Positions 35,231 to 46,602 of a stretch of 64,000 nucleotides of DNA are shown piece by piece. Within the stretch, counting starts at the first letter, position 1. Each line of letters begins with the position of its first letter. Location of the stretch: NCBI GenBank assembly GCA_009193035.1, contig SWDT01000003.1, forward strand, positions 806,001 through 870,000. The letters run 5' to 3'. The notes under the pieces were generated by a model. The model ran no database searches, had not been told where the DNA came from, and saw nothing but the letters and a program-made list of their open reading frames with translations. The stretch comes from Halicephalobus mephisto (lineage: Eukaryota; Nematoda; Chromadorea; Rhabditida; Panagrolaimidae). A program made the translations under genes and the position numbers.

Positions 35231-35706
35231 TAGAATTGTTTTTTCTCTATTTGTCTGTCACGTGTTCGTATTTCACATTAAATGAGTCTTTTTTTTCTTT
35301 TTTGTTTCGCTCTTTCGAAACCTGCCGCTCGGCTGTGATGCGACTGTTGGTCCGTGTTTATGACTTGTGTTTGATTTTAACCACCAACACTGAGCCTGAA
35401 ATTTTGACTTTGAGACTGTTGTTCCCGATGACGTTTTTAATTTCGGAGATGTTTGGATTTTGCAAGAGTTGGATTGATATGAGTTAGTCTAAAAAATACC
35501 GTCGGTGTCAAAGTGATGTTTTACACAACAATTGAATGGACCAACCTGCTCGAATATTGCAAGCAAACTGCGAATTTTTAATATAAATTTTTTAAAATTA
35601 ATTTTTTAAATCTGTTTTTAAAAAATCATATTTATTACCAAATAACTGAATTTTTAAAAATAACTTGAACGAATATTGGATAAAAGCGGCCATTTTGGAA
35701 CCCTGA
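35231..35706. other. 3' flank between convergent genes
   Basis: Holds the 3' ends of two convergent genes. Near 35.53-35.58 kb there is one TATTGCAAGCAAACTGCGAA core resembling the TTGCGCGCAA family. No polyadenylation signal was clear. Confidence 0.35.
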
Positions 35707-38700
35707 TCAGGGAAGCGGTTTTTTGTCTACGGTGATGACGGAAATCGGTTCTTCTTTGGTTTCGATTTTGGGTTTCTTCGGGGTATACAGTAAGAAGTAA
35801 ATTTTGAAGCAGAGGACGATCACCAGAAGGATCCCCAGGATGACCATCATTTTCGGGCTAATGGATAAAGTTAAAATTAAATTTTTCGAGAAAATGTTAG
35901 AAGCTTCTGCGAGAGACGAATCCGGTAGAAATTCGGTTTTTTCGAAGGTTTCTGGAATTTCGTCTTGATTTTCGGAATCGGCAATTTCGGGATTTTTTGG
36001 ATTTGTTTTTTCTAGACTTGAGTCGGATTCAGAATCCCTGCTTTCCGAGCTCTCCGAACTTTCGTCGTAGTATACGGTAAGTTTCTGGTTCGTTTCCACG
36101 ACGACCTTCTGGGGGATTTCGTAAGACCCTTCGTAGAGCGGCTGCGGGAGCAAGGCCGGCTGGTAGATACTGTAGGACTCCGGTTCGATCATGACAGGAC
36201 CGCCAAATTTTAAAATATCTTCTAGTTTTTTTTCTTGCACGAGTGGGACTGGTTCGTATTCGAAATTTTGGAGTTGTTTTAAATTTTCGGAATTTTCAGA
36301 TTCTGGAGACAAGTCTTGGAAGTTGGTCTCAGCAGCCTTCTCGAGGGCGTCAGCGAGGTGCTCCAGAAGCGGGTCGTCGCCGTATCCGGAGTCCTGGTCC
36401 CCCGGGGGTCTGGGGAACTCCAAAACCCCCGAGGGCTGAACAACGACCTCCTGACTGGAGTCTTCTTCGACGTGTTTTTCTCTTTCTAATCCGGATTCCG
36501 GAGCCTCAAACGAAGCCGAAGATTCCGAAACATCCCTCTTCAATCTGGCGTTTTCGTCGAGAGTGGTCTTGATGCTGTTGATGATCGGATTTTCTTTCGG
36601 ATCGAAGGCTCTATAGGAGGGTTTCTGGACGATGAACTTCCTCCTGTCCTGGACCGGGTCGATGAGTTCCTCCGTCACGACGTAGCCCTTCGATCCTCGG
36701 TCCATCTCGTTCCGGATTTTTTCCAGGATTTCGTAATTCGAATTTTCCGAATTTGGATTTTTTTCGGACAAAATATTCGTTTCTGAAATACTTTGAATTT
36801 AAAAATTCGAAATTCTAAAATTTCAAATTTGAATAATTTTTTAATTTTGGAAATTTTCATAGAATTTTAGACTTTCAGAAGGATTTGAGGTTTTTGTACT
36901 AGAATCTTTGAAAATTCCGGAACCATCTACAGTATTTTTGAAGTTTTTGGACAATTCTGGAACTTTCTACAAAAAGGTATATGAAGTTCTAAAAAGTTTC
37001 AGAATCTTCAATTTGACTTTTCAAAGACTCTAGAACCATCTACAGTATCTTCGAAGTTTTTGGACAATTCTCGAACTTTTTTAAACTTCTAGAAAACCCC
37101 AGAATTTTCAATTTTTTTCAGATTCCATAATTCTCTAAAAATTGAAATTTTATTTAAAAATCGAATTACCTGAGGGCATGAGGCCTGTTTCGTGGTCGAC
37201 ACTGAAGTCCTTCGCTTCGCTGGGGTACACGGCCAGGACCTCTGATTCTTTTTTTTCTCCTAGATTGGAGTCACTATTTTCCTGGACAGGTTTGTCTTCG
37301 AAAACAACTTCAGGGTCAACGACTGAAAGCAGAAATTTATCCTCCAGAAGTCCGTCGTCCAAATTTTGGTAAAATTCAGACTCACTTTGCGGGGTTTCTG
37401 GAACCAATTCTTGACCACTTTCATCATCATCAGGAAAAAACGTTTCTGAATTTTCTTTTTTTTCTTCGACATCACTCGAGGCCTCAAGCGGAACGTCAAA
37501 AGCCACGCCTCCAGAAGCCGATTTGAAATTCTCCAAGGTTTTAGAATCAATGTCAACTTCTGGAGCAGGTTGTTCGTCTTCAGAAAGTTGGACTTCAGAA
37601 TTGTAATCTCCAGAAAGTACAGCTTCAGATTTTACATTTTCAGAAGGCTTAACTTCAGAATCCATATTTTCAGAAGGTAATACGTTGGAGTCCACATTTT
37701 CAGAAGGCTCAACTTCAGAATCCATATTTTTAGAAGGTAATACATTGGAGTCCACATCTTCAGAAGGCTCAACTTTAGAATCTGCCTTTTCAGAAAGCTC
37801 AACTTCAGAATCCATATTTTCAGATAACTCGACTTCAGAATCCATATTTTCAGATAACTCAACTTCAGAATCCATATTTTCAGAAGGCTCAACTTCAGGA
37901 GCTACATCTTCAGAAGGTGGTACTTGAGAATCTGTCTCTTCTGAAGCTTTTTTGACTAGAACATCTTTCGGCTGTTCTGGGAGCATCTCTGGAGGGAATT
38001 TCTCGTCGTCTGGAATCTCGAATCCCGGTTCTGGAATGATTTCTGAATTTCCTTCATTTCCGCGTCCTTCAACTTCTTCGTTCTCTTGAAGTTCAGCTTC
38101 CGATTCTGGAGCTGTTTTTTCATCATTATTTTCTTCAATTTCTAAAACTTCGGATTCTGAATCTCCTAAAGTTTCTGAATTTTGTTTTTCTTCTTCTGGA
38201 TCAATAGGAACTTCAGAATCATTAAAAACTTCTGCATCACTAGGGGCTTCTGAGTCTTTAGGAGCTTCAGAATTTTCAAGAACTTCTGAATTTTCAAGAG
38301 CTTCTGAATCTTTAAGAATTTCTGGATCTTTAGGAGTTTCTGAATCTTTGGAAGCTTCAGAATCTTTAAGAATTTCTGAATTTTCAAGAGCTTCTGAATC
38401 TTTAGGAGCTTCTGAATTTTCAACAACTTCTGAATTTTTAGGAACTTCTGAATTTTCAGAGGCTTCTGAATCTCTAAGAACTTCTGGATCGACTGGATTC
38501 TGAAGATCTGAAGATTCTGGAAGATTTTTGGATTCTGATGGACTTTCCTTGACTACTTCTCGAGCTTCTAATCCTTCTGAAATTCCTCCGTTTTCTGATT
38601 CTGGATCTCCGTTGACTTCAATTGGAGAATTTTCAACATTTTTATTTTTTTCTTCATGAAAATAAAACTCTGAATTTTCGGCGGAATTTTGATGACTTCC

Positions 38701-38784
38701 AGATTCTACTTCGTGACTTCCATGTCCTCGATGACCTTCGACTTTGCAGATGACCAGAATCCCCAAAAAAAACAAAATTTTCAT
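35707..38784 (-). CDS. large acidic repeat protein, single-pass membrane-anchored
   Basis: Two exons: 38784-37170 and 36782-35707 (donor CCCTCAG|GTAATT, acceptor GTATTTCAG, intron 387 bases), 896 aa in frame. Residues 1-17 form a signal peptide (MKILFFLGILVICKVEG), followed by HRGHGSHEVE. Then comes a long acidic region with two repeat types. A six-residue motif, (N/D)SE(A/V)x(E/K), fills about residues 110-200. A ten-residue motif, VELSENMDSE, occurs some ten times at about 290-400. Exon 2 adds further acidic sequence, then a membrane helix at about 850-871 (MMVILGILLVIVLCFKIYFL) and a 25-residue basic tail. The layout is that of a type I membrane protein with an extended, highly charged ectodomain. 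It could bind calcium or act as a surface/cuticle-type polyanion; this is inference. I recognise no family. Confidence 0.85.
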
Positions 38785-38999
38785 CTAAAAATTTTAAATT
38801 TTTAAATTTTACGAATTTTTAATAAAATTTAAAAAAAAAACCAATTAATCGGAAATAGACGAATTTTGAGCGGATTTTGCTCATCAAATTTTACTGGCAA
38901 AAATAACTATCATCAAAGGACAAAACAAAGGATTAAAAATATCCGGACTTTGTTAATCGGCTCATGATTCAGTCCCTGAAGGTGATTGTCGAAATTAAC
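38785..38999 (-). promoter_or_regulatory. upstream region of the acidic repeat gene
   Basis: About 215 bases between the start codon and a tandem array. No TATA box or trans-splice acceptor directly at the ATG was identified. Confidence 0.25.
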
Positions 39000-39610
39000 C
39001 ACTATGTCCCGAAATGGGACAAAAACTATACTTCAAAAAGAGGACCTGAAGAGATAGCCTGAACATCAGGGAACTGGGGATACTGTAGGATATAAGTTAA
39101 ACACTCGATTCTGATGTGTTGGAACTTATGTAGATTTTAGTGCAGAAATTATACTAGAAAAAGAAGATCTGAGGAGATATCCTGAACATCAGGGAACTTG
39201 GGATACTGTAGGATACGAGTAAAGTTCCTTGTTGTTATGCATTGAAACTTGTTATGTAGATATTAGGACAGAAACTAGACTAGAGAGGATTCGAAGAGAT
39301 ATCCTGAACATCAGGAACTAGGGATACGGTAGAATATAAGTGAGACCTTCGGTTGTAGTCGTGTTGGAACTTATGTAGATATTAGGACAGAAACTAGACT
39401 AGAAAGAGAGGATCCGGAATGATATCCTGAACATCAGGGAACTTGGGATACGGTAAGATATGAGTTAAACATTCGATTCTTATGTGTTGGAACTTGTTAT
39501 GTAGATATTAGGACAGAAACTAGACTAGAGAAGACTTGAAGGGATACCCTGAACATCAGGGAATTTGGAATACGGTAGGATATGAATGAGAACCTCGGTT
39601 GTCTTGTGCG
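39000..39610. repeat. 122-bp tandem repeat, 5 units
   Basis: CCTGAACATCAGGGAACTTG recurs near 39058, 39181, 39303, 39426 and 39548, followed by GGGATACTGTAGGATA and a TTGGAACTT(G/A)T(G/T)ATGTAGA segment. Every unit carries a TACTGTAG or TACGGTAG motif. Confidence 0.85.
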
Positions 39611-40740
39611 ATGTAAAATTATTGTCTGTGCCTTATTGTTGACTGAAGGTTAATAATATTCTTCCTGTTTCTATCTCAATAGTCTCGAAATAGGAAATTT
39701 AAATTTACGAAACACAATTAACAGATTCAATCGTGTCAGAAATGGATATATCCTATGTCACACGAAACTGACGAATTCAGAGTTATTCAAAATGAACAAA
39801 TTCAAAATAATCAGAAATTAAGAAATATAAAATTGCAAAAAATATATTTAATTTTATTTAAAAATAAAATAAAATAAAATTATTAAAAAAACAAATTTAA
39901 AATTTTCAAAAATTGATAAATTTTATTTTTAAAAAAATATAAAATTACTGAAAATTAATAAATTTTATTTAATTTTAAAAAATAGAGTTTTATTTAATTT
40001 TAAAAAATAGTTTTATTTTATTTAAAAAAAAATAAATTTTATTTTATTTAAAAAAATAAATTTTATTTTATTTAAAAAAAAATAAATTTTATTTAATTTT
40101 AAAAAATAAATTTTATTTTATTTAAAAAAATAAATTTTAAATTACCGTAATTGGGTGCATCTGACGTTATTACAAATAACCAAATCTACCGTTACTGAAG
40201 CTAAGAGATCCAATATTATTTCAAGCGAATAAATCCAACCCTATCGGATTAGAACAGATTCAGCGTTATCCAAAACCAACCAACCCAGAATTGTCGTAAA
40301 CGAATGGATGTAAAATTATCATTAATAATAATCTAGTTCTATAAAAATAATAAAAAGTAAAAAAATAAATAATTTTAAATTTTAAAAATTATACGAAATT
40401 TAAAAAAATAAAAAAATAAAAAATTTTAAATTTTAAAAAAATAAATAACTTTAAAAATTACACGAAATTAAAAAAAATAAATAATTTTGAATTTTAAAAT
40501 TTTAAAAAAATAAATAACTTTAAAAATTATACGAAATTTAAAAAAATAAAAAATTTTAAATTTTAAAAAAATAAAAAAATAAATAATTTTAAAAATTATA
40601 CGAAATTTAAAAAATTTTTAAATATTAAATCTTAAAAATTTTTAATTTTTTTTTAAATATTAAATTTATTTTTTTTTTTACTTAAAAATTTTATTTTTTT
40701 TAATTTAAATTATTTCAAAATTGAAAAAGTTTTTAAAAAT
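39611..40740. other. A/T low-complexity intergenic DNA
   Basis: AAATAAATTTTATTTTATTT-type runs at 39.84-40.15 kb and 40.33-40.74 kb, with a more complex island at 40.15-40.33 kb. No gene. Confidence 0.5.
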
Positions 40741-40747
40741 ATATAAC

Positions 40748-40753
40748 TTTATT
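40748..40753 (-). terminator. polyadenylation signal of the F-box-like gene
   Basis: AATAAA on the minus strand, 45 bases after the stop codon at 40798. Confidence 0.65.
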
Positions 40754-40797
40754 TCTTTACTTTGTACAATAACCGTATACTGTATGAACACAAAACA

Positions 40798-42037
40798 TCA
40801 CGGCCCGATGTCCTCGAAGGAGTAAATGAGGCCGTTATCGTAGTAGATACAAGCACTCGTGAATCTTCCCGGAAAAGTCCGTTTTCGATTCCATTCCGCG
40901 AGTTGGGCCTTCAGGTAGTCGTGTTCTTTTCCAGGGACACACAAAATATTCACTCTGAAAATCACAATTAAAAAAATTAATTTTTAAATTTCATAAAAAT
41001 AAAAACTTCTAAATTTCACAAAAAATTACTTTGTTAAATTTTATAAAAAAATAATTTTTAAATTTCATAAAAAGTTACTTTTTTTTAATTTTATAAAAAA
41101 ATAATTTTTAAATTTCATAAAAATAAAAATTTCTAAATTTCACAAAAAATTACTTTGTTAAATTTTATAAAAAAATAATTTTTAAATTTCATAAAAAAAA
41201 TTTCTAAATTTTATAAAAAGTTACTTTTTTTTAATTTTATAAAAAAAATAATTTTTAAATTTCATAAAAAAATAATTTCTAAATTTCATAAAAATTCATT
41301 TTTTTTTAATTTTATAAAAATAAAAATTCCTAAATTTCATAAAAAAAATACTTTTTTTAAATTTTACAAAAATAAAAATTTCTTTTTGATAAAATTAAAA
41401 AAATGTTTCGATAAATTTTAAAAAATTATTTTTAATTTTTGTAATTTTATGATAAAATTTAAGAAATTATTTTTAATTTTTGTAATTTTATGATAAATTT
41501 TAAAAAATTGTTTTTAACTTTTGTAATTTTACGATATCGGACTTACACTATGCAAGGGACATCTTTGACCGCTTCGAAAACGTCCAAAACTTCCTTAGAA
41601 TCCTTCAAAGCTCCAGTAAAAGTGAAATTTCTGACTTTGTTCGTGACAAGACCCTTCAAATTCGAACAATTACATTTATTAAAAACCAATTCTTCATAAG
41701 GTCCAGTTATTAATCTGATCAATTCCTCCATGTCTTCTTTCGTGGGTCCAATAACGGTCAATTTATGCCATACATATGCCGTAAATTCTTTTCCAGGAAT
41801 AAAATTAATAATAGACATATTTATTCCTGATGAAATAGATCTTGGTAAAAATCTTGTATCTTTGTTAAATATTAAAATTGGAATAACTGCTTGTGGAAAT
41901 TTTTTTCTTTTACAAATTTTACATGTTTGTCTCAATATTAAAGCATTCGAAATTGGTTGAAGTTCCAACATTCGTCTTTGAAAAACATACGGTAAAGATT
42001 TTAATGGAATTTTTGGATCTTCTGGATAAGTCAACAT
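40798..42037 (-). CDS. F-box-like protein of Caenorhabditis type
   Basis: Two exons, 42037-41547 and 40954-40798, join in frame (donor ATAGT|GTAAGT, acceptor GATTTTCAG), giving 215 aa from MLTYPEDP. Residues 7-45 (KIPLKSLPYVFQRRMLELQP) have the pattern of the degenerate F-box of nematode FBXA/FBXB proteins (P-L-x-x-L-P...). The C-terminal 150 residues could be an FTH/FBA-type substrate-recognition region. If so, the protein would join an SCF ubiquitin ligase through SKR proteins. The ATG directly follows TTTTTTTTCAG. Either this is a trans-splice site, or an upstream exon exists: 42173-42117 (19 codons, MDFLTGTREDGNG) would join in frame. The first intron (41546-40955) is low complexity. Confidence 0.65.
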
Positions 42038-42421
42038 CTGAAAAAAAATATTTACCTAAAAAATTCAAAAAACACGCGCGAAAAATTCAAATTTCTTCTT
42101 CAAAATCACTATCCACCATCAAGTACCCCCACCTCCCGTTCCCATCCTCCCTTGTTCCCGTCAAAAAATCCATCAAAACTTGTATAGTTTAAAACAACCA
42201 AGAAAAACATGAATAAATACTACTTGAGACATTTGCGGATTTCAGAATTCGCAAAATGGTCAATGTACAAAAATTGATTATTTTGAAACATAGTACTGAG
42301 ACCGACAAAACAAAAAATTCCAAGACTTGCTTTGGAGGCGAATATCCCCCGGGGGTTTTAGACCCTTAAGATGGAATGACAACGGCGATATTCGACGAAA
42401 ATTGAATCAAATATCCCTTGG

Positions 42422-43564
42422 TTACTCTTCTTCCTCCTCCTCTTCCTCTTCTTCGCCTTCTTCCTCTTCTTCAGGATCTTCATCGTCGTTATCTCCGTTG
42501 TCCCCGTCTTCACCAGAGTCGTCTCCAGAAGCTCCATCTTCGGCATCCAAATCGGCCTCATCGTCTTCAGCCCCTGATCCAGATTCAGATTCCTCAACTT
42601 CATTTTCTTCCTCGTCATTAGCTGGCAGTTTCTTGGCTGAAAAAACCCATCAATAATATATAAACTATTCAAATTTCTTCGTATTCCAATATAAAACTAT
42701 CCAATTTCTAGAAATTTCCATAAAATATGCAAAAATTTTAGGATTGTTGTAAAATTGAAAAATGGCGCAAATTAAATTTCATACAATAAGGTCGGATTTA
42801 CTGTTTTTGTCAATTATACAAATCCCTATCTCTTTACGCGCGTATTCAAAACCTCAAAAAATAAAACTTTTCGAAATTTTAGAAATAATTTAACAATTTG
42901 TATCTGATTTTAAATCGTTTTTGAACTATGATGTGTTAAATTTACTAGATCAATATATCGACCGTTTTGCTTTTCTGTTATCGTGTCACTCTGGTTGCAA
43001 CCAAAGAACAGGTGCTGGGCCAAAATCAGAAACAAAAGCACAACCTTGCGCTCTTATACATGTGCCAAATAATCTGTCCGTCTTTTGGCACCGATTCAAA
43101 TCTGCGCGAAAAACAATGTCATCAGTTTTGGCGGGAAATCGGGACACAAGTTTATCAGGAAGTTTCAAAACCACAGATCAGAACTTTCCCGAAAAAATTG
43201 ATTTCTACATAAAAATTTCTGGAAATTTCCGAAATCCTTATATAAAATTCCACAAACGAAAATTTGCGAGATTATAAAAAAGCTTAGAAAGTTATTATCA
43301 ATGAATTTTGGAAATTTTAGGATTTTTAGAAATTTTAGGATTTTTATAAAAATTTTAGGATTTTTAGAAATTTTAGGATTTTTATAAAAATTTTAGGATT
43401 TTTAGAAATTTTAGGATTTTTATAAAAATTTTATAAATTTCGAAATACTCACCTTTCACAGCCTCAACTTCTTCCTTGCCATTCTCAGCCTTTGATTGTT
43501 TGGCAGCAACGACTTCATCATCACCGTTTTCTTCGTGAGTTCTCTTTTCTGGGCGTTCAGACAT
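42422..43564 (-). CDS. prothymosin-like highly acidic nuclear protein
   Basis: Exons 43564-43453 and 42636-42422 join in frame (donor AAAG|GTGAGT, acceptor TTTTTTCAG), giving 108 aa. The N-terminus MSERPEKRTHEENGDDE is basic/polar. A KQSKAENGKEEVEAVKAKK segment follows, then a C-terminal 65 residues made almost only of D/E/G, ending in a nine-Glu run. Size, composition and order resemble prothymosin-alpha/parathymosin. The family's bipartite nuclear signal is normally C-terminal, and I do not see it here, so this may be convergence. An acceptor-like CTAATCAG lies four bases before the ATG. The 816-base intron contains an unrelated GC-richer stretch (42.96-43.2 kb). The next gene downstream begins 249-385 bases after the stop on the same strand, an operon-like gap. 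Confidence 0.7.
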
Positions 43565-43920
43565 TTTTCTGATTAGGTTTTGGGAGAAAACACAAGAGTT
43601 GAACTTGATTAGCTAAAAAATACACATTATTTTTTTTTAAATTACGCGAAAAAAGAGGAACTTCAACGATTTAAAAAGCTTTGAAAAATCTTAGGAAACG
43701 AATACTGAGTGAAAAAAGCTTTTTTCGAAATCGAAGAGGGAGCGAGAGAGGACTTTGACTGACGAAGGCGCAATGCCAAAGCCAGTCAGTCCGCCTTTGC
43801 GAGAAATTTGAAAGAGCAAAAAGAAGACTAACTCGGTCGCGAGTTCTCTTCCCTTTGCTTTTCGGTCGAAACAACTGCTAAGGACGGCCCATACACGGAC
43901 AGACATGTGTGTACTCTTTT
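43565..43920 (-). promoter_or_regulatory. probable promoter of the prothymosin-like gene
   Basis: GC-richer than any nearby intergenic DNA, with AGCGAGAGAG, CAACTCGGTCGCGAG-like blocks and a possible hairpin (GACTGAC 43757-43763 / GTCAGTC 43785-43791). Both frames of about 70 codons in it are poor proteins. Position and composition suggest promoter or outron. Confidence 0.4.
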
Positions 43921-44585
43921 AATATACGACCACTATGGGATGCCAGTCCAAGACCCGAGCACGGCCAGTTTTGCGCTCGTTTCCCCGAGAAGCGCCAAAA
44001 TTCAAGGGAACATAGGGGACATTTTTCTGGCACAGGGGTTTTTTTTCATAATTTTTAATAATTATAATCAAAATACAGATATAGAAGAATATAATTGACA
44101 AAAAAATTTTTAAAAAATTCGATCGGAAAAGAGCAAAAATTGACCTTAAAGACAATGTACAAAATTTTTTATTTTTTTTAATTTTAATTTTTTTAACAAA
44201 AATTAAAAAATTTCAAACAAGATTCAGAAACAAAGGGTAAAAGCAGTCACGATACGGTAATAGCGGAATTTTGGATTTTAATAATTAATGAAAAAATTAA
44301 TTTTTAAACATTTTTTTAAATTTATAAAAAATGAAAAATTTAAATCGGAAAAAATTCAAAAAAGGCCTTGAATAAAAATGGACAAAATCGGTGGATGACA
44401 CGCAGTCACTTTTCGTCATGGCCTAAATTTCTACAAAATCATAAAAAATTTAAAAAAAAACATTATTTAAGAAATAAAAGTAAAGCAAATTCGGTAAAGA
44501 AAAAAATAAAAAAAATAGAAAAACAATGAGATTTTTCGAGAAAACAAGCAATGGGGACTTTTTTGTTTTTTTCTCTTTTCGCTCT
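43921..44585. other. low-complexity intergenic DNA
   Basis: A/T-rich with two CAGTCAC(G/T) blocks (44.25 and 44.40 kb). No gene. Confidence 0.45.
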
Positions 44586-45290
44586 CTCGTTTTCCCGAAC
44601 TTTCTGGTCGCTTAGAGTCGACGGACAGTTTCCCCCTTCGAAGGGGTGCGGGACAGTTCTCTCTCCGAGGGGAGCGTGGCAGTTCTCTCTTCCTCGAAAG
44701 GAAACAAAACAGTTTTTCCTCTTCGAAGAAGTGCGAGAGGGTTTCCCTTTTTCAGGAACAAGACAAATTTTCGTCGTTGAAGGAAAACGAGGCAATTCTC
44801 TTTCCAAGACTTACATAAGACAGTTTTTCATTTTCGAGGACGAGTGAGGTGGTTTTTATTTTGAAATAAGAGGGACGATTCTTCTTCTTTGAAGAGGTGC
44901 GAGTTAATTCTGTTTTCCCGAGAAAAATAAGACAGTTTTTCCTTTTCACAAAGGCGCGAGAGTACTTTCTCTTCTTCGGAAGGAAAAGAGACAGTTTTTC
45001 GCTCTCAAAAAGGCGCGAAATAGTTCTCTCTCTCCTTGGGAAAGAAATGTTTTCCTTTTTCGAGGAGGCGCGGGGTAGTTCTCTCTCCCCAAAAAGAGGC
45101 AAAACAATTTTTCCTTTTTCGAGAAGGCGCGAGATGGTTCTCTCTCTCTTTTCGGGAAGAAAGTAAGACAGTTTTTCCTTTTTAAAAAATACGAGAATAT
45201 TTTCTCTCTTTTTAGAAAGAAAAAGACAAATTTTCCTTTTTCAAAAAGATGCCAGATAATTTTTTTTTGAAAAAAAAATAGGACAGTCCT
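44586..45290. repeat. about 65-bp degenerate minisatellite with CTCTCTCT and TTTTTCCTTTTTCGA blocks
   Basis: Ten or so units of AGACAGTTTTTCCTTTTTCG, AGAAGGCGCGAG and GTTCTCTCTCTC, with large sequence drift. Both strands show frames above 90 codons from the biased composition; none is coding. Confidence 0.7.
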
Positions 45291-45339
45291 GTCTTGCAAA
45301 AAGATTCAATTGGTGGTCAAACACGTTTGTTTTGGAAAT

Positions 45340-45790
45340 TCTCAATGCCGACATCTACAAAACAATCGACATCAAAATCAAATCTGCAGGTTGCGCGCAG
45401 CATTCTGACAGCTTGGTTAAATTTCGTATCTTTGCATTTATGGGGAATTCAAAATCAAAGGAAAATCCCCAGGTTGCGCGCAACATTTGATCAACAAAGT
45501 CGAAGTCGAAATCAAATCCGCAGGTTGCACGCAGCATTCTGGCAGCTCGGTCGGGATTTTTACATTTATATTTGTAAATATTTCAAAATTAAACTTGCAG
45601 CTTGCCCGCAGCATTCTGACAGATATGTTCAAACTAAACTTGCAGCTTGCTCGCAGCATTCCGGCAGCTCGGTCGAAATTAAACTTGCAGCTTGCTCGCA
45701 GCATTCCGGCAGCTCGGTCGAGACATTTCTGAATATTTCAAAAACAAAGTAAAATCCGCAGTATGCCTGCAATATTCAGACAAGTCGATC
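45340..45790. repeat. TTGCGCGCAA palindromic minisatellite, array C
   Basis: About seven cores: (A/C)(A/T)GGTTGCGCGCA(A/G)CATT, then CTG(G/A)CAGCTCGGTCG. Preceding blocks are ATCAAATC(T/C)GC and AAATTAAACTTGCAGCTTGC. Same orientation as the 12.5 kb array. Confidence 0.8.
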
Positions 45791-46602
45791 TATTCAGTTG
45801 TGAAAATTCAATTTAACTTTGATTTTTGTTAGTTGCTTTGTAAATCTTGACAAAAACATTTTTTGTTGATTTTCAAGAAGAAAATTGGCACTGATCCAAA
45901 AAGACCAGCAATCAGGTAATCCTTAGTTAGATTTTTAAAAAGTATTTGCACAAAAAAATAAAAAAATATTAAAAAATTTAAAATCAAAAAATATTAAAAA
46001 ATTTAAAATTTAAAAAAACTAAAAAATTGTTAAAATTTAAAAAATTAAGAAATTATTAAAAATTTTAAAAACTCATTAAAATAAAAAAATTAAACAAATT
46101 TAAGAATTTTAAAAATATTCAAAATTTAAGAATTGTTTGTTTTTTTAAATTAGAAAATCCAAAAATTTAAAAATAATTTTTCAGAAATTTTTAAAATAAA
46201 AAAATTTAAAAAATGTTTTCGGAAATTTTTAAAAATTAAAAAAAAATAAAAATTATTAAAAATTAAAAAATTAAAAAAATATTTTCGGAAATTTTTAAAA
46301 ATTAAAAAAAATTAAAAATTATTAAAAATTAAAAAATTAAAAAAAGCTTTATTTTTAAAATTTCGATTTTCCGGTTGATTTAGTTTAATTTTGAAAATAA
46401 ATTTTGACCTTAGGAAATTTCAAAGTCTTAGGTGTTCGCTTTTTGGATTTCTTAATATTAAAGCTGGCCGGAAATGTCAAGTTCTGAGAAAATAAGAATC
46501 CGAGGAAATCAACCGAAAACCAACTCGAGCGAGGACAGATTTCTCCGATTTTCGAAGTTTTAGTCAGTCGTATTTCATAATATTTCCACCATGAAACGGT
46601 AA
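45791..46602. other. low-complexity intergenic DNA
   Basis: AAAATTTAAAAAATTAAAAA-type tracts at 45.95-46.35 kb. From 46.44 kb it becomes complex. A short frame from 46474 (MSSSEKIRIRGNQ) might be an upstream exon of the next gene, but I cannot join it. Confidence 0.4.

Noticed and set aside
35290..35500. Minus-strand exon-like frame (NPNISEIKNVIGNNSLKV)
   Set aside because: Coding-like in composition, but an in-frame stop follows any usable acceptor and no partner exon was found; possibly a decayed exon.
37632..38426. Antisense and alternate frames in the acidic repeat gene
   Set aside because: Repeats of 18 and 30 bp keep all frames open. Only the acidic frame has a signal peptide, a splice-compatible continuation and a membrane anchor.
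39000..39610. Regularly spaced repeats as a possible CRISPR array
   Set aside because: The repeats are contiguous 122-bp units without unique spacers, in a eukaryotic context.
42921..43277. 118-codon plus frame within the prothymosin-like intron
   Set aside because: No start context or domain; the GC-richer stretch has competing frames on both strands.
44463..45299. Several frames of 90-117 codons on both strands
   Set aside because: They fall in a CT/GA-biased degenerate minisatellite without start context, splice sites or domain.
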